DNA of 64,000 nt, taken from the NCBI RefSeq assembly GCF_020991475.1, contig NZ_JAJMPA010000004.1, positions 354,422 through 418,421 of the forward strand, in the 5' to 3' direction. Both the position numbers and the translations under genes were made by a program. Source of the stretch: Pedobacter sp. MC2016-14 (GTDB lineage: Bacteria; Bacteroidota; Bacteroidia; Sphingobacteriales; Sphingobacteriaceae). Position 1 is the stretch's first letter; every line of letters begins with the position of its first letter. Of the stretch, positions 8,330-17,390 are shown piece after piece. The notes beneath the pieces were generated by a model, which was not told the origin of the DNA, did no database searches, and saw only the letters and a program-made list of their open reading frames with translations.

Positions 8330-9163
8330 TTATCCTCTTGTCTTAATGGTGTTGTTCCCAGCTACAGGCTGGATGTAATATTTGAAATTAAAATAGGGTG
8401 CAGGATATTCATATTTATCCTTAACCGTACCAGGTGCAGGATTACCGTAATACAAGTTCTGCAACTGAAATTTCACCCTCCGCCCATCTTTCAGGTAAAT
8501 GATATTGGTTTTATTCCTGAACGGATTTAAAATATGGTTTGCCATCGTATAATAACCCCAGCTGTTTCCTGCCGCGTTATCAATGGCTACGGTCATGTCT
8601 ACTATTTTTCCTAAACCAGCAGGAATTGCCGGCACCTGGTCCAACTCGTCAAATGGTGTGGCAATGGTACGGATCATGCCACTTTCAAAAGAAGAATTGT
8701 CGCTATTTACGCTAATGGTAGAATTGTAAATATCATTAAAATTGATGTGCCAGTTGTCGTTAGTCCCTGCCAATACCTGCAAACGCGGAACAGTATCACG
8801 GGTATCCAGGTTAAAATAAACCGGATCTGCGAAAAGCGAACCATGGGTAGCACCGGCAGGCCAGTCTACCACATACACCACACTATATTTTTCATCCAGG
8901 AAAACATAGGCTTTACCTTGCTTGGTCTCGAAGTTTTCTTTTGAATAAATCCCAGCTACCGGAATCACTTTCTCATAATTATAACTCCATTCCTTTAACA
9001 ACTTTGCCCTTGCCGGCACCCAAGGCGCTTCCGTCTTAAAAGTTTCCACTTCCGGTTCAGGTACCGCATCCTCGCTTTTTGAACAACTGCTTAGCGCAAG
9101 TGCCAGAAACAACAGCCATACCGGGTAATTGAACCAGCCATTTTTATCATTAATCGTCATCAT
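8330..9163 (-). CDS. HmuY-family lipoprotein (paralogue 3 of 5)
   Basis: A 277-residue lipoprotein with lipobox ALSSC|SKSE. The core contains DNWHINFNDIYNSTISVN, where the usual W-D-x-x-F becomes W-H-I-N-F, and the C-terminal strand YFNFKYYIQPVAG shared by the group. A 14-bp gap separates it from paralogue 2. The MMTIND start is followed by a slightly polar stretch before the hydrophobic signal core. Predicted surface-exposed heme or porphyrin binding partner of the TonB receptor upstream. Confidence 0.75.
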   Translation of the reverse strand: MMTINDKNGWFNYPVWLLFLALALSSCSKSEDAVPEPEVETFKTEAPWVPARAKLLKEWSYNYEKVIPVAGIYSKENFETKQGKAYVFLDEKYSVVYVVDWPAGATHGSLFADPVYFNLDTRDTVPRLQVLAGTNDNWHINFNDIYNSTISVNSDNSSFESGMIRTIATPFDELDQVPAIPAGLGKIVDMTVAIDNAAGNSWGYYTMANHILNPFRNKTNIIYLKDGRRVKFQLQNLYYGNPAPGTVKDKYEYPAPYFNFKYYIQPVAGNNTIKTRG

Positions 9164-9177
9164 CTTTTTATCTCGTT

Positions 9178-10014
9178 TTATTTTGTCAGTACACTAAAAT
9201 CTTTACCGCCACCTTTTAGCAACGTATATTTAAAGCTTAAATAAGGCGCCACATTATCCCTGTTCGGGTTCTCCGGTTTACCTTTATAAAAGCTGTATAA
9301 AATAACCTTGGCATAATTTCCTTTGGCTGTTTTAATAATAAAAGGCCTTGCCATATTGTACACCACATGTGTTTTTTTGGCATCCCCGGGCGCCATGTTT
9401 CCATAAAAATCATAGTGAGCGTAACCATTGCCACTGGCCAAAAAGTGATCTAAGCCCAGGGAGCCGTAATAATTAAACTGGTCATCAGCCACTGCTATCC
9501 GGCTGATCTTGTTGTAAGCTTCATCCAAATAGCTGAAGGGAATAGGGATCTGTATCGGTTTGTGCGTGCTGCTATTGTAATACTTTGCGTCTACCTCGGT
9601 ATCTACTACCAAATAAAACATGCCTCTGGCCGGACTACCATATCCGGGATTGCTCCCTCCGCTTTCGTATTTAACACTCCCGTTATTTGCCCAAATGGTG
9701 CTGTTGTAAACACCGGAAAAAGCGATGTCCCATTTATCCGTATTGGCGTATTCTTTTGGCACTACCCTGCCATCTTCCAGGCTGTAGTATACCGTATTAA
9801 AGCCTCCATCATCCGTCACTTCCTTGCCATCCATGGTTTTGGTAATATCACCAGGCAAGTCATTCACACTGTATTCGCCACTGGCGGTAACGGTAGCCTC
9901 AGGTAATGGAGGCAATTCTTCATCCGGGCTTAAAGGGTCTTTTTTAGTACAGGAGAAGAACAGCACACTGCTCATGAGTATGGTCAGGATTATTTTGTAA
10001 GGGGTTTTCATCAT
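9178..10014 (-). CDS. HmuY-family lipoprotein (paralogue 2 of 5)
   Basis: A 278-residue lipoprotein with signal peptide MMKTPYKIILTILMSSVLFF and lipobox FFSC|TKKD. The HmuY motif is clear (DKWDIAFSGVYNSTIWAN), and the C-terminal strand is YLSFKYTLLKGGG. Six bases separate it from paralogue 1. It closely resembles paralogues 1 and 3 around the central YNS-[IT] segment, which supports tandem duplication. Heme-ligand residues cannot be assigned without a structure-based alignment. Confidence 0.8.
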   Translation of the reverse strand: MMKTPYKIILTILMSSVLFFSCTKKDPLSPDEELPPLPEATVTASGEYSVNDLPGDITKTMDGKEVTDDGGFNTVYYSLEDGRVVPKEYANTDKWDIAFSGVYNSTIWANNGSVKYESGGSNPGYGSPARGMFYLVVDTEVDAKYYNSSTHKPIQIPIPFSYLDEAYNKISRIAVADDQFNYYGSLGLDHFLASGNGYAHYDFYGNMAPGDAKKTHVVYNMARPFIIKTAKGNYAKVILYSFYKGKPENPNRDNVAPYLSFKYTLLKGGGKDFSVLTK

Positions 10015-10020
10015 TTTAGG

Positions 10021-10728
10021 TTAATTGGTATTTAAATTCTTGCTTCCATCTTCCTGAACATAATACCGGAAAGTGAGGTAAGGCGCGGGCCAGTGCAAAT
10101 CAGTAACCACCGGCGGATTTCCCTGGTACACATTGATCAATTCGAGTTTCGCGTATTTGCCGGCCGCAGTTTTTAGGATGAAAGTCCTGTTTTTAACAGG
10201 CCGGGCAATATGTGTGGTCATCTGGTAAAAGTACCAGCCAAAATTGTAGCCTTGTGGCCAGCCGTCCCAACCTACAAAACTCTGCCGGGTACTAAAATTT
10301 ATATCCTGACTAACCTCCGTTACTTCGTTATAGGGCTTATCTACATAAGTAATTTCACCTAAACCCGGCCCCTCAAAACCGGGATTTTCAGCATCCTGTC
10401 CCTTGTTTACATATACAATTGAGTTGTAGATGTACGTAAAAGCCAAATCCCAATCCGCAGTTTTGAGGTACCTTGCCGAGTCTTCCGCATTATTCAACCA
10501 AATTTGCTTCTTATCCTTAAAGTTGAAAAGAAAGGTGCGGAAATCGCGTTGTGTTTTCCCATCCGCACCTTCTCCAACTGAGGCTCCGGTATCACCGGCT
10601 AAATCTCTGATCACCGTACTCTTGTTGTCTTCTAGTTCCGGGACTTCTTCTTTTTTTGTACAGGACCATAAAAACAGCAAACCGATCATGGCCAACTTTA
10701 TGGTATATTTATAGTTTATGATTTTCAT
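10021..10728 (-). CDS. hmuY: HmuY-family lipoprotein (paralogue 1 of 5, receptor-proximal)
   Basis: A 235-residue lipoprotein with lipobox LWSC|TKKE, directly after the TonB receptor (12-bp gap), the position of hmuY in hmuRY operons. It has the group motifs ADWDLAFTYIYNSIVYVN and YLTFRYYVQEDGSKNLNTN. It is the shortest of the five and the closest in length to classical HmuY, so it is the best candidate for the true HmuY partner of the receptor. Role: outer-membrane hemophore handing heme to HmuR. Confidence 0.82.
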   Translation of the reverse strand: MKIINYKYTIKLAMIGLLFLWSCTKKEEVPELEDNKSTVIRDLAGDTGASVGEGADGKTQRDFRTFLFNFKDKKQIWLNNAEDSARYLKTADWDLAFTYIYNSIVYVNKGQDAENPGFEGPGLGEITYVDKPYNEVTEVSQDINFSTRQSFVGWDGWPQGYNFGWYFYQMTTHIARPVKNRTFILKTAAGKYAKLELINVYQGNPPVVTDLHWPAPYLTFRYYVQEDGSKNLNTN

Positions 10729-10740
10729 TTCTGTAGGGTT

Positions 10741-13101
10741 CTAGTTTTTAAAAATGCGCCAGGTAATTCCCGCAAGCAGGGTTCTACCCATTTGGCCCGG
10801 CATCAGCGGGTCTGTATAATCAAATAAGTTTTCTCCACTCAGCGTAATGCTCAATTTGTCCTTCAGCATTCGCTTTTCAACTGATGCGTACACCAATACA
10901 AAGCCCTTCACGAAAATGTCGTATGGATCTATAAAAAGGTTATTGTTGTCATCAGCCCATCCATATTTTCCACGGTAATTTGCACGCAACGTACTGGTAA
11001 TACCCCAGGCTGTCTGATAGGTAAAGTTGGCATTGAGCATGTGCTTAGACCTGTTATCTAAACCAAAGTAATCCGCAGGTACAGCCGCACGGGTTTCTCC
11101 GGTAATGCTGTTTCTAACCTTATTGTAGGGAGCCACGCCTTGCTTAATCAGCTCCACAATCCCCTGATCTTTCATCACCAGGTATTGATATCCAAGGTTT
11201 GCCGTAAGGTTTTTGACCAGATTTATGGATGCCGACAGTTCAAAACCTTTATTGGTTGATTCCGCCACGTTGGTGTAGCTGAAAATTTGCTGCCCATTGG
11301 TTTTTGTGCCAACCTGTACAAAATTGATAAAATCGTACAAGCGATGGTAAAATGCAGAGCCTTCAATTTTAATGCTTTTCCCCGGGGTAAATACCAAACC
11401 TGCGTTGTAAGAATTGGAGCGTTCCGGTCGCAGGCTTGCAGATAACTGGTTCAGCACATTGCTGCGTATTTCACTTACTTCACCGGCATTTTGAAGTTCC
11501 TCTAAGCCGTCTTTAATAATATCTGAGCCAATTACCGTGTATCCCTGGGTGATGTTGGTGAAAATCTGGAACCGCTTTTTAAAATCAGGTGCTATAAATC
11601 CTCCGCCTAAACCTGCCTTAATACTTAGGGTAGGCAGAAGTTGATATTGCAGGCCGAAACTAGGATTTAACCTGCCGCCAAAGCTACTGGTATGATCGTA
11701 CCGTAAGCCACCTACCGCACTCCATTTTGGCGCTATCATCCAATCGCCCTGTACATATCCAAAAGCAGTGTATAAAGATTCCTCGAATTCACTGTTGTTC
11801 ATTTGCTGCGCAGTTCCGCCCAATCCGCCGGTAAATTTCAGTTCATTATTTACCGCAAATGCAAGCTGCTCTTCTATGCGGTGCGTGTTTTCATCGAATT
11901 TACTGCTTGCCAAAACCTCTGCCCTCTGTGCCCTGCTCAAAAGCATGTCTGTAGCATAATTGGTAAAATAGTAATTGGTCTGACTTCGCATTTTGTTTTT
12001 GAAGTTCTTTCTAAGGTTTAAAGTCAGGTTTAAATCCTCATCATCAAGCTCGTTTAAATTGCCGTTGGTGATGCCCGAGCTTGCAAAATTCATCTCCATC
12101 CTGGAAGTCCTTTTATTGTACCTGGCCTGGAAACCCAAATTCGTACTGCCGTTCAACTGGTATTTAATTCGCGCTTGTCCGCTGTAGTTTTTAAAAGGAG
12201 GAAGCGTCTGACTGTTTACCAAATAAGTTTTATTGGTATTGTATCCCTCGGTAGCATAATAGTTTCCGGAAAGCAAAACGGAGCCCCTTTGTCCCTGAAA
12301 AGGCATTTCAGCCTCCAGCGTTCCATCCATCAAATTTCTGCTTCCGTAAAATAAAGCCGCACGTGCCTGCGGTTGAACGGCTCCAAACCGGGTAATCACG
12401 TTAATGGCCCCGCCTAAGGCTTCACTTCCATAAAGACAGCTCGTAGCACCTTTGATAATTTCTATGCGTTCTACATTGTTTACGCTGATCCTTGACAGGT
12501 CTAAATTTCCATTGTTGCGGCCAACCATCGGCTGCCCGTCTACCAATACCATCACATACTGAGAACTAAAACCCTGCATTTGGATACCGACTGCCCTGCT
12601 TCCGCTGCCAATATCGTTGACCATCGCAATCCCCGTCTGTTCTTTCAATACTTCATCTAACCTCCTGCTGCCCATCAGTTCAATGCTGCGCCTGGTAATC
12701 ACCGTAACTGGCATTGCGCTTCGTTCCGCCCGTATTAAGTTATCAGGATTTTCCCGCTTCTCTGCCACCACTACTTCATTCAAATCACCTTGCCCGGCTT
12801 CCAGACGGATGTCAATCGTGTTTATCTGATCAGGGCTAATCAGTACCGCTTTTTTATAACTTTTAAAGCCAACACTGCTTACGTAAATGGTGTAATCACC
12901 TGTATATATGTCCTTAAATAAAAACGCTCCCCGGTTATTGCTTTGCATCATCAAACGATCTGGCTCCAGACGAATGGTGGCACCGCTTAGTGGTTTCCCT
13001 TGTCCGTCATACACCCTACCACTTAGCCCGCCCTTTGTTTGGGCTGTAGCGCTAGTGATAAAGCTGATAGACAAAATGAGTAGTATATAAAATATCTTCA
13101 T
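10741..13101 (-). CDS. hmuR: TonB-dependent heme receptor
   Basis: An outer-membrane TonB-dependent receptor of about 786 residues. I prefer the ATG at 13101 (MKIFYILLILSISFITSATA signal peptide) over one at 13125 that adds eight polar residues. After the signal come a carboxypeptidase-D-regulatory-like domain (about 22-100), a plug (about 115-235, with MQGFSSQYVMVLVDGQPM) and a 22-strand barrel. GFIAPDFKKRF resembles the FRAP box and LRPERSNSYNAG the NPNL region of heme receptors. It heads the HmuY/heme-oxygenase operon and faces hmuTUV across a repeat-bearing control region. Confidence 0.87.
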   Translation of the reverse strand: MKIFYILLILSISFITSATAQTKGGLSGRVYDGQGKPLSGATIRLEPDRLMMQSNNRGAFLFKDIYTGDYTIYVSSVGFKSYKKAVLISPDQINTIDIRLEAGQGDLNEVVVAEKRENPDNLIRAERSAMPVTVITRRSIELMGSRRLDEVLKEQTGIAMVNDIGSGSRAVGIQMQGFSSQYVMVLVDGQPMVGRNNGNLDLSRISVNNVERIEIIKGATSCLYGSEALGGAINVITRFGAVQPQARAALFYGSRNLMDGTLEAEMPFQGQRGSVLLSGNYYATEGYNTNKTYLVNSQTLPPFKNYSGQARIKYQLNGSTNLGFQARYNKRTSRMEMNFASSGITNGNLNELDDEDLNLTLNLRKNFKNKMRSQTNYYFTNYATDMLLSRAQRAEVLASSKFDENTHRIEEQLAFAVNNELKFTGGLGGTAQQMNNSEFEESLYTAFGYVQGDWMIAPKWSAVGGLRYDHTSSFGGRLNPSFGLQYQLLPTLSIKAGLGGGFIAPDFKKRFQIFTNITQGYTVIGSDIIKDGLEELQNAGEVSEIRSNVLNQLSASLRPERSNSYNAGLVFTPGKSIKIEGSAFYHRLYDFINFVQVGTKTNGQQIFSYTNVAESTNKGFELSASINLVKNLTANLGYQYLVMKDQGIVELIKQGVAPYNKVRNSITGETRAAVPADYFGLDNRSKHMLNANFTYQTAWGITSTLRANYRGKYGWADDNNNLFIDPYDIFVKGFVLVYASVEKRMLKDKLSITLSGENLFDYTDPLMPGQMGRTLLAGITWRIFKN

Positions 13102-13444
13102 GTAAGCATTCCTTTTATTTAGCATCTATTTTTAATCATTCTAAATAAAAGCACTGCAAACATCAGAATTCTGTTGCAAACTTGATTTGTGCGATCCGGA
13201 TTTTCTTTTGTGCAATCGGGATTAAATTTTGTGCAAAACGTATTTATTTCCGCAGATTTTCCAGCGCAGGCTTGTTTTCAACGCAAACAAAACACCACAA
13301 TCTTCTTTATTACAGATCATTACAAAAAACAGAAGTTATCCAAAAAAGCGCAGCGTACCCGCAACCTTATTTAGAACAAATATCAATTACTTGTATTTGG
13401 AAGAATTAAAGCTTTGTTTTGTGCCAACAAATGGATTGTTAGAT
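13102..13444. promoter_or_regulatory. Divergent control region of the heme locus
   Basis: This 343-bp stretch separates hmuR (minus) from hmuT (plus). It is AT-rich and holds three 17-bp direct repeats (13186-13244), plus two copies of TGCAAAC 20 bp apart (near 13155-13161 and 13175-13181). I found no convincing pair of -33/-7 boxes on either strand. An ORF extending hmuT upstream to 13229 exists but lacks a signal peptide and is not favoured. Confidence 0.6.
13186..13244 (+). repeat. Three direct repeats with 21-bp period, probable AraC-type operator
   Basis: TTTGTGCGATCCGGATT (13186-13202), TTTGTGCAATCGGGATT (13207-13223) and TTTGTGCAAAACGTATT (13228-13244) begin exactly 21 bp apart, two helical turns. 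Copies 1 and 2 differ at two positions; copy 3 keeps TTTGTGC and the final TATT/GATT. AraC-family proteins typically bind 17-bp half-sites repeated every 21 bp, and two AraC-type regulators flank this locus. Confidence 0.7.
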
Positions 13445-14284
13445 ATGAGATTTAAAAAAGGCATGCCCTGGATGCTGACCTTGGTATCGTGTTGCCTGCC
13501 GATAGTTTTGCTGGCACAGCCAAAAAAAATTATATGCCTGAGTGCTGCCATTACCGAAACTGTCCGCGCATTGGGCATGGGCAAAAATATTGTAGCCGTG
13601 GATGTAACGAGTGTATGGCCGCAAGAGGTTAATCAATTGCCAAAAGTAAGCCGGAACCGTTCTGTTTCTGCTGAAGGGATTACCTCTTTTCGTCCAGACC
13701 TTGTGCTTGTGCCAGAGGGAGACTTATCACGGGAGGTACTCAGTCAGCTGAAGTCGGTAGGCATCCAGGTGGCACAAATCAGGCAGGATTACTCCCCTGC
13801 CGGGGCAATGGCTTTTATCAGAAAGATTGCAGGGTTCCTGGACCGTAAAGCAGCTGGCGAAGTACTGGCCAAAAAAACAGAAGCCAGCCTGCAAACAACC
13901 CTGAAACAACGCAAAACAGGAAAGGCCCCTAAAGTACTTTTTATTTACGCAAGGGGAAGCGGAACCATGAGCGTAGCGGGAAAAGGCAGCAGTATTGATG
14001 CCATCATCCATCTTGCAGGCGGGAAAAATGCCATACAAGACTTTAGCGATTTTAAACCTTACACCACTGAAGCCCTGGTAAAAGCGAACCCTGATATTAT
14101 CCTCATGTTTGATTTTGGACTGAGCAGCCTGGGTGGCAAAGATGCGGTTTTAAGGATGCCGGGGGTAAATTATACCACAGCAGGGAAAAATAAAAAAATC
14201 ATTGAAATGGACGGGCCTTTACTGGTCAATTTCAGTACACGCCTTCCTGAAGCGATCAGGGAATTGAATGCCCGGATACTTTAA
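13445..14284 (+). CDS. hmuT: Heme ABC transporter periplasmic substrate-binding protein
   Basis: About 279 residues from the ATG at 13445 (MRFKKGMPWMLTLVSCCLPI, a signal peptide cleaved near LLA-Q). The body is a class III binding protein of the HmuT type: a KIICLSAAITETVRALGMG opening strand-helix, then RSVSAEGITSFRPDLVLV. It would collect heme in the periplasm and pass it to HmuU. It is the first gene of the hmuTUV operon, 28 bp ahead of the permease, and divergent from hmuR. Confidence 0.87.
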   Translation: MRFKKGMPWMLTLVSCCLPIVLLAQPKKIICLSAAITETVRALGMGKNIVAVDVTSVWPQEVNQLPKVSRNRSVSAEGITSFRPDLVLVPEGDLSREVLSQLKSVGIQVAQIRQDYSPAGAMAFIRKIAGFLDRKAAGEVLAKKTEASLQTTLKQRKTGKAPKVLFIYARGSGTMSVAGKGSSIDAIIHLAGGKNAIQDFSDFKPYTTEALVKANPDIILMFDFGLSSLGGKDAVLRMPGVNYTTAGKNKKIIEMDGPLLVNFSTRLPEAIRELNARIL

Positions 14285-14312
14285 AGGGTTTATCCCCTCA
14301 TAAAATTTAGAA

Positions 14313-15353
14313 ATGAAGAAAACAATTCTATACAGCCTGCTCATCACTGCTTTAGCATGCTCCACCGCCTTTTCTCTTGGCCTTGGGGCGATGCAAATCC
14401 CCATTCAGGAGGTGCTGCTGATTTTAGGGCATAAAATAGGCTGCTTTAGCCAACTGCAGGCAGATCCGGTTAACGAGGGTGTGCTGAACATGATCCGCAT
14501 GCCCAGGGTAGTCATGGGTATTTTAGTGGGCGCAGGACTCGGGATTTCCGGAGCTGCAATACAAGGAATTTTCCGTAATCCACTGGCAGAACCGGGGCTC
14601 ATTGGTATTTCGGCAGGTGCTTCATTGATGGCCGTGCTCATCATTGCCTTAGAAACTGCCTTCTTTGCACAACTGAGCAATTTATTGGGCTATTATCTCC
14701 TCGCCTTCGGTGCCTTTGCGGGCGCAGGCATCGCCGCTATGCTGGTGTATCAAATGTCTAAATCAGATGGCCGCCCAAATGTATCTACCATGTTGCTTGC
14801 GGGTGTAGCCATCAATGCGCTGGCAGGCGCCTTAACCGGCTTGGTTACTTATATGGCAACAGAACAGCAACTCCGAACCATTACGTTCTGGATGTTGGGT
14901 AGTCTTGGCGGTGCCACCTGGGAAAACGTACTTTGCCTGTTGCCTTTTGTGGGGATTCCCCTCATCTGCCTTCCTTTATTTAGCAGGGGACTGAATATTT
15001 TTTCGATTGGTGAAAGCCAGGTGGAACTGATTGGGCTAAACCCTAATAAAATTAAGGCTTATGTGGTGCTGTTTGCTACTATGGCAGTTGGAGCTTCTGT
15101 AGCTGTGTCTGGCATTATTGGTTTTGTCGGTTTACTGGTACCCCATACCATCCGTCTTTTAGGAGGTGTAGACCATCGTTTTGTGCTGCCCGCTTCAGCA
15201 TTATTTGGCGCCTTGGTACTTACATTGGCGGATATGCTTTCGCGCACACTTGCACAGCCTGTTGAATTGCCGATCGGCGTGGTGACGGCCATACTGGGTA
15301 CGCCCTTGTTTATATACATCCTGATGCGGGATAAAAAGAAATTTATCAATTAA
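14313..15353 (+). CDS. hmuU: Heme ABC transporter permease (FecCD family)
   Basis: A 346-residue inner-membrane permease with about ten transmembrane segments. The FecCD signature GISGAAIQGIFRNPLAEPGLIG is present at about residues 76-97 (written here in part), and the coupling-helix region GFVGLLVPHTIRLL at about 270 contacts the ATPase. It moves heme from HmuT across the inner membrane. It sits between hmuT (28-bp gap) and hmuV (15-bp gap). Length is normal for the family. Confidence 0.9.
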   Translation: MKKTILYSLLITALACSTAFSLGLGAMQIPIQEVLLILGHKIGCFSQLQADPVNEGVLNMIRMPRVVMGILVGAGLGISGAAIQGIFRNPLAEPGLIGISAGASLMAVLIIALETAFFAQLSNLLGYYLLAFGAFAGAGIAAMLVYQMSKSDGRPNVSTMLLAGVAINALAGALTGLVTYMATEQQLRTITFWMLGSLGGATWENVLCLLPFVGIPLICLPLFSRGLNIFSIGESQVELIGLNPNKIKAYVVLFATMAVGASVAVSGIIGFVGLLVPHTIRLLGGVDHRFVLPASALFGALVLTLADMLSRTLAQPVELPIGVVTAILGTPLFIYILMRDKKKFIN

Positions 15354-15368
15354 TTATACAATCCAGTT

Positions 15369-16265
15369 ATGCTACACGTAGAGTCGATCAGTTACCAGGT
15401 AAACGGCAGGTATTTACTAAAAGATATTTCTTTTAGTTTAAGGGACGGGGAAATGGTGGCCATTTTAGGTGCCAACGGAGCGGGAAAATCAACACTCATG
15501 CGTTTGCTCTCCGGCGAAAAAGAACCCGAATCGGGACGTGTGGTACTGGACGGAAAACAATTGAGCGCCTACAGCCGAAAGGAACTTTCTGAAAAGCGGG
15601 CGATGCTGCTGCAACAAAATTCCATTAGCCTTGAATTTACCGTACAGGAAGTGGTGATGATGGGCCGCTATGGTCAGGGAAACGGGGCAACTGCTTCAGA
15701 CCAGTTGGCTGTGGAGGAAACAATGGAGGTTTGCGGATTGTCTCATTTGGCTGAACGCTCTATGCTGACTTTATCTGGCGGGGAGCAGCAAAGGGTACAT
15801 TTAGCCAGGGTACTTGCACAGCTTTGGAATGCAAAACGCGCCGTATTGCTCCTGGATGAACCTATAGCCAGCATGGATATGCAATACCAGCACCAAACAC
15901 TTGCGATTGCACTGGCCTTAACAAAAAAGGGCTTTACGGTAGTTGCGGTATTGCATGATGTGAACCTGGCCGCACAATATGCCGACCGGATTATGATGTT
16001 AAAGGGAGGAAAAAAATGGTGGGACGGCACTCCCGCATACGTACTGAATCCCCAGCATCTTTTCACCGCCTTTTCCGTGCATGCAAGTGTGCAGACTTGT
16101 TTAAAGAGTTTAAAAACCCAGGTATTTCCGCATGAAGTGAAGTTAGATGCCGCTGCTTTTAACAGCAATTTAAAACTGGTTAATAACGTATATACCCTTA
16201 AAAAAAAGAGAAGAAGAATATCCGAAGATGGCACAGGACGCCTAGACCTTTATCTCACTAGGTAA
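15369..16265 (+). CDS. hmuV: Heme ABC transporter ATP-binding protein
   Basis: A 298-residue ABC ATPase. Walker A is GANGAGKST (near residue 37), the signature is LSGGEQQRV (near 138) and Walker B is VLLLDEP (near 163), followed by a switch His in VLHDVN. It powers HmuU. The protein runs about 30-40 residues longer than usual and ends in a basic tail (KKKRRR); its last 24 bp overlap the end of the convergent AraC gene. The overlap is small and both frames are intact, so I do not call a frameshift. Confidence 0.88.
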   Translation: MLHVESISYQVNGRYLLKDISFSLRDGEMVAILGANGAGKSTLMRLLSGEKEPESGRVVLDGKQLSAYSRKELSEKRAMLLQQNSISLEFTVQEVVMMGRYGQGNGATASDQLAVEETMEVCGLSHLAERSMLTLSGGEQQRVHLARVLAQLWNAKRAVLLLDEPIASMDMQYQHQTLAIALALTKKGFTVVAVLHDVNLAAQYADRIMMLKGGKKWWDGTPAYVLNPQHLFTAFSVHASVQTCLKSLKTQVFPHEVKLDAAAFNSNLKLVNNVYTLKKKRRRISEDGTGRLDLYLTR

Positions 16266-17219
16266 AATCCCGTAATATTTCTTAAAGGCATGGGTAAAAC
16301 TTGCCTGATGTTTAAAACCAACCTTCAAGCCAACTTCAAACATATTTTTACCTTCGCTTAAGATTAACCTCCGCGCTTCCTCCATCCTCAACCGGGTGAT
16401 GTACGTATAAATTGTGCAGCCGAAATATTCTTTAAAGCCACTCTTAAGTTTCAACTGGTTTAGTGAAATACGTTTGGAAAGCATCTTTTGATCTGGCGGA
16501 TTGATGTATTCCTGATGTAATATGTCCCTGGCCTGCTCCAGCTTGCTGATTTCCAGATCCTTTGACATTTCTTTCTCTGCAGCGGGATGATGGCTAAACT
16601 GTTCCAGTTGAAACATAATCAATTCCTGAATCCTGGCATTGGTAAAAAGCCATTTGAGTTCTCCTTCATGTTTGCAGGCCCTGATCTCTTCGATAGATTT
16701 GCGCATTGCCGGCGTCACAAAAAGATCCTGTCCGGCAAATGAAAGGGGGTTTGCGTTTTGCATGTCATCGCCAAATTGCTCCTGAACGGCATAAAGATCA
16801 ATCAGGTTCCGGAAATAGTCTTTAGACAAAACAATCATAAAATAAACGTATTCTACATCTGGTTTTACCTCATGACTTTCAGTGGAGGAGGATATGAAGC
16901 GGATGTTGTGCCTGCTTCTCCTGTACATGGAGCTATCGGTCTTTTTCAGCATCCCTGGCTGTTGCCTGCTGAAGATAAACTGACTGGCTACAGCATCACC
17001 TTCCACCTCCGTGAGGATGTTCACGGTAGCATCAAATTTCATTTCTGAATAAATCAGGAAAAGACCGTTGGCAGAAATCTGGTAGTTACTCATACCTATG
17101 GGCGATTTTTTTATGGTAAGCAGTTTTTCAGACAAACTGTGATCCGGACTGTATGCATCCGATACTTCTTCCTGGAAGAGATATTCGTTGTTATGCTCAA
17201 TTCTAGCCTTCACTATCAT
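16242..17219 (-). CDS. PchR-type AraC-family regulator
   Basis: A 325-residue regulator. The N-terminal two-thirds is an all-beta/alpha sensor region like that of PchR (iron-siderophore regulators of the AraC family). The C-terminus carries the double helix-turn-helix (about 225-325), including ISLNQLKLKSGFKEYFGCTI and VGLKVGFKHQASFTHAFKKY. It is convergent with hmuV and is the best candidate to bind the 21-bp-spaced repeats in front of hmuR and hmuT. Heme or a ferric chelate as inducer is inference. Confidence 0.82.
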   Translation of the reverse strand: MIVKARIEHNNEYLFQEEVSDAYSPDHSLSEKLLTIKKSPIGMSNYQISANGLFLIYSEMKFDATVNILTEVEGDAVASQFIFSRQQPGMLKKTDSSMYRRSRHNIRFISSSTESHEVKPDVEYVYFMIVLSKDYFRNLIDLYAVQEQFGDDMQNANPLSFAGQDLFVTPAMRKSIEEIRACKHEGELKWLFTNARIQELIMFQLEQFSHHPAAEKEMSKDLEISKLEQARDILHQEYINPPDQKMLSKRISLNQLKLKSGFKEYFGCTIYTYITRLRMEEARRLILSEGKNMFEVGLKVGFKHQASFTHAFKKYYGILPSEIKV

Positions 17220-17390
17220 AATGTAAGAGGTATTTTAACAAATATACAAACTATTATTCAGAATGAATATAAATAATAGAATATTGAATGTGAATTGCCT
17301 TCTACTCTGGCTGAGTCAGCAAAACATTTGTATCGAGCGCAGCCTGGATTATTTACTCAATGTATTTATCTTTGCACAAATCATAAAAAT

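Noticed and set aside
13229..13444. Upstream extension of hmuT
   Set aside because: The extra 72 residues have no signal peptide, cover the control region including the third repeat, and do not match binding proteins. The ATG at 13445 gives a proper signal sequence.
16242..16265. Possible frameshift at the end of hmuV overlapping the convergent AraC gene
   Set aside because: Both proteins keep their functional motifs and the overlap is only 24 bp. A slightly long basic tail is not enough evidence.
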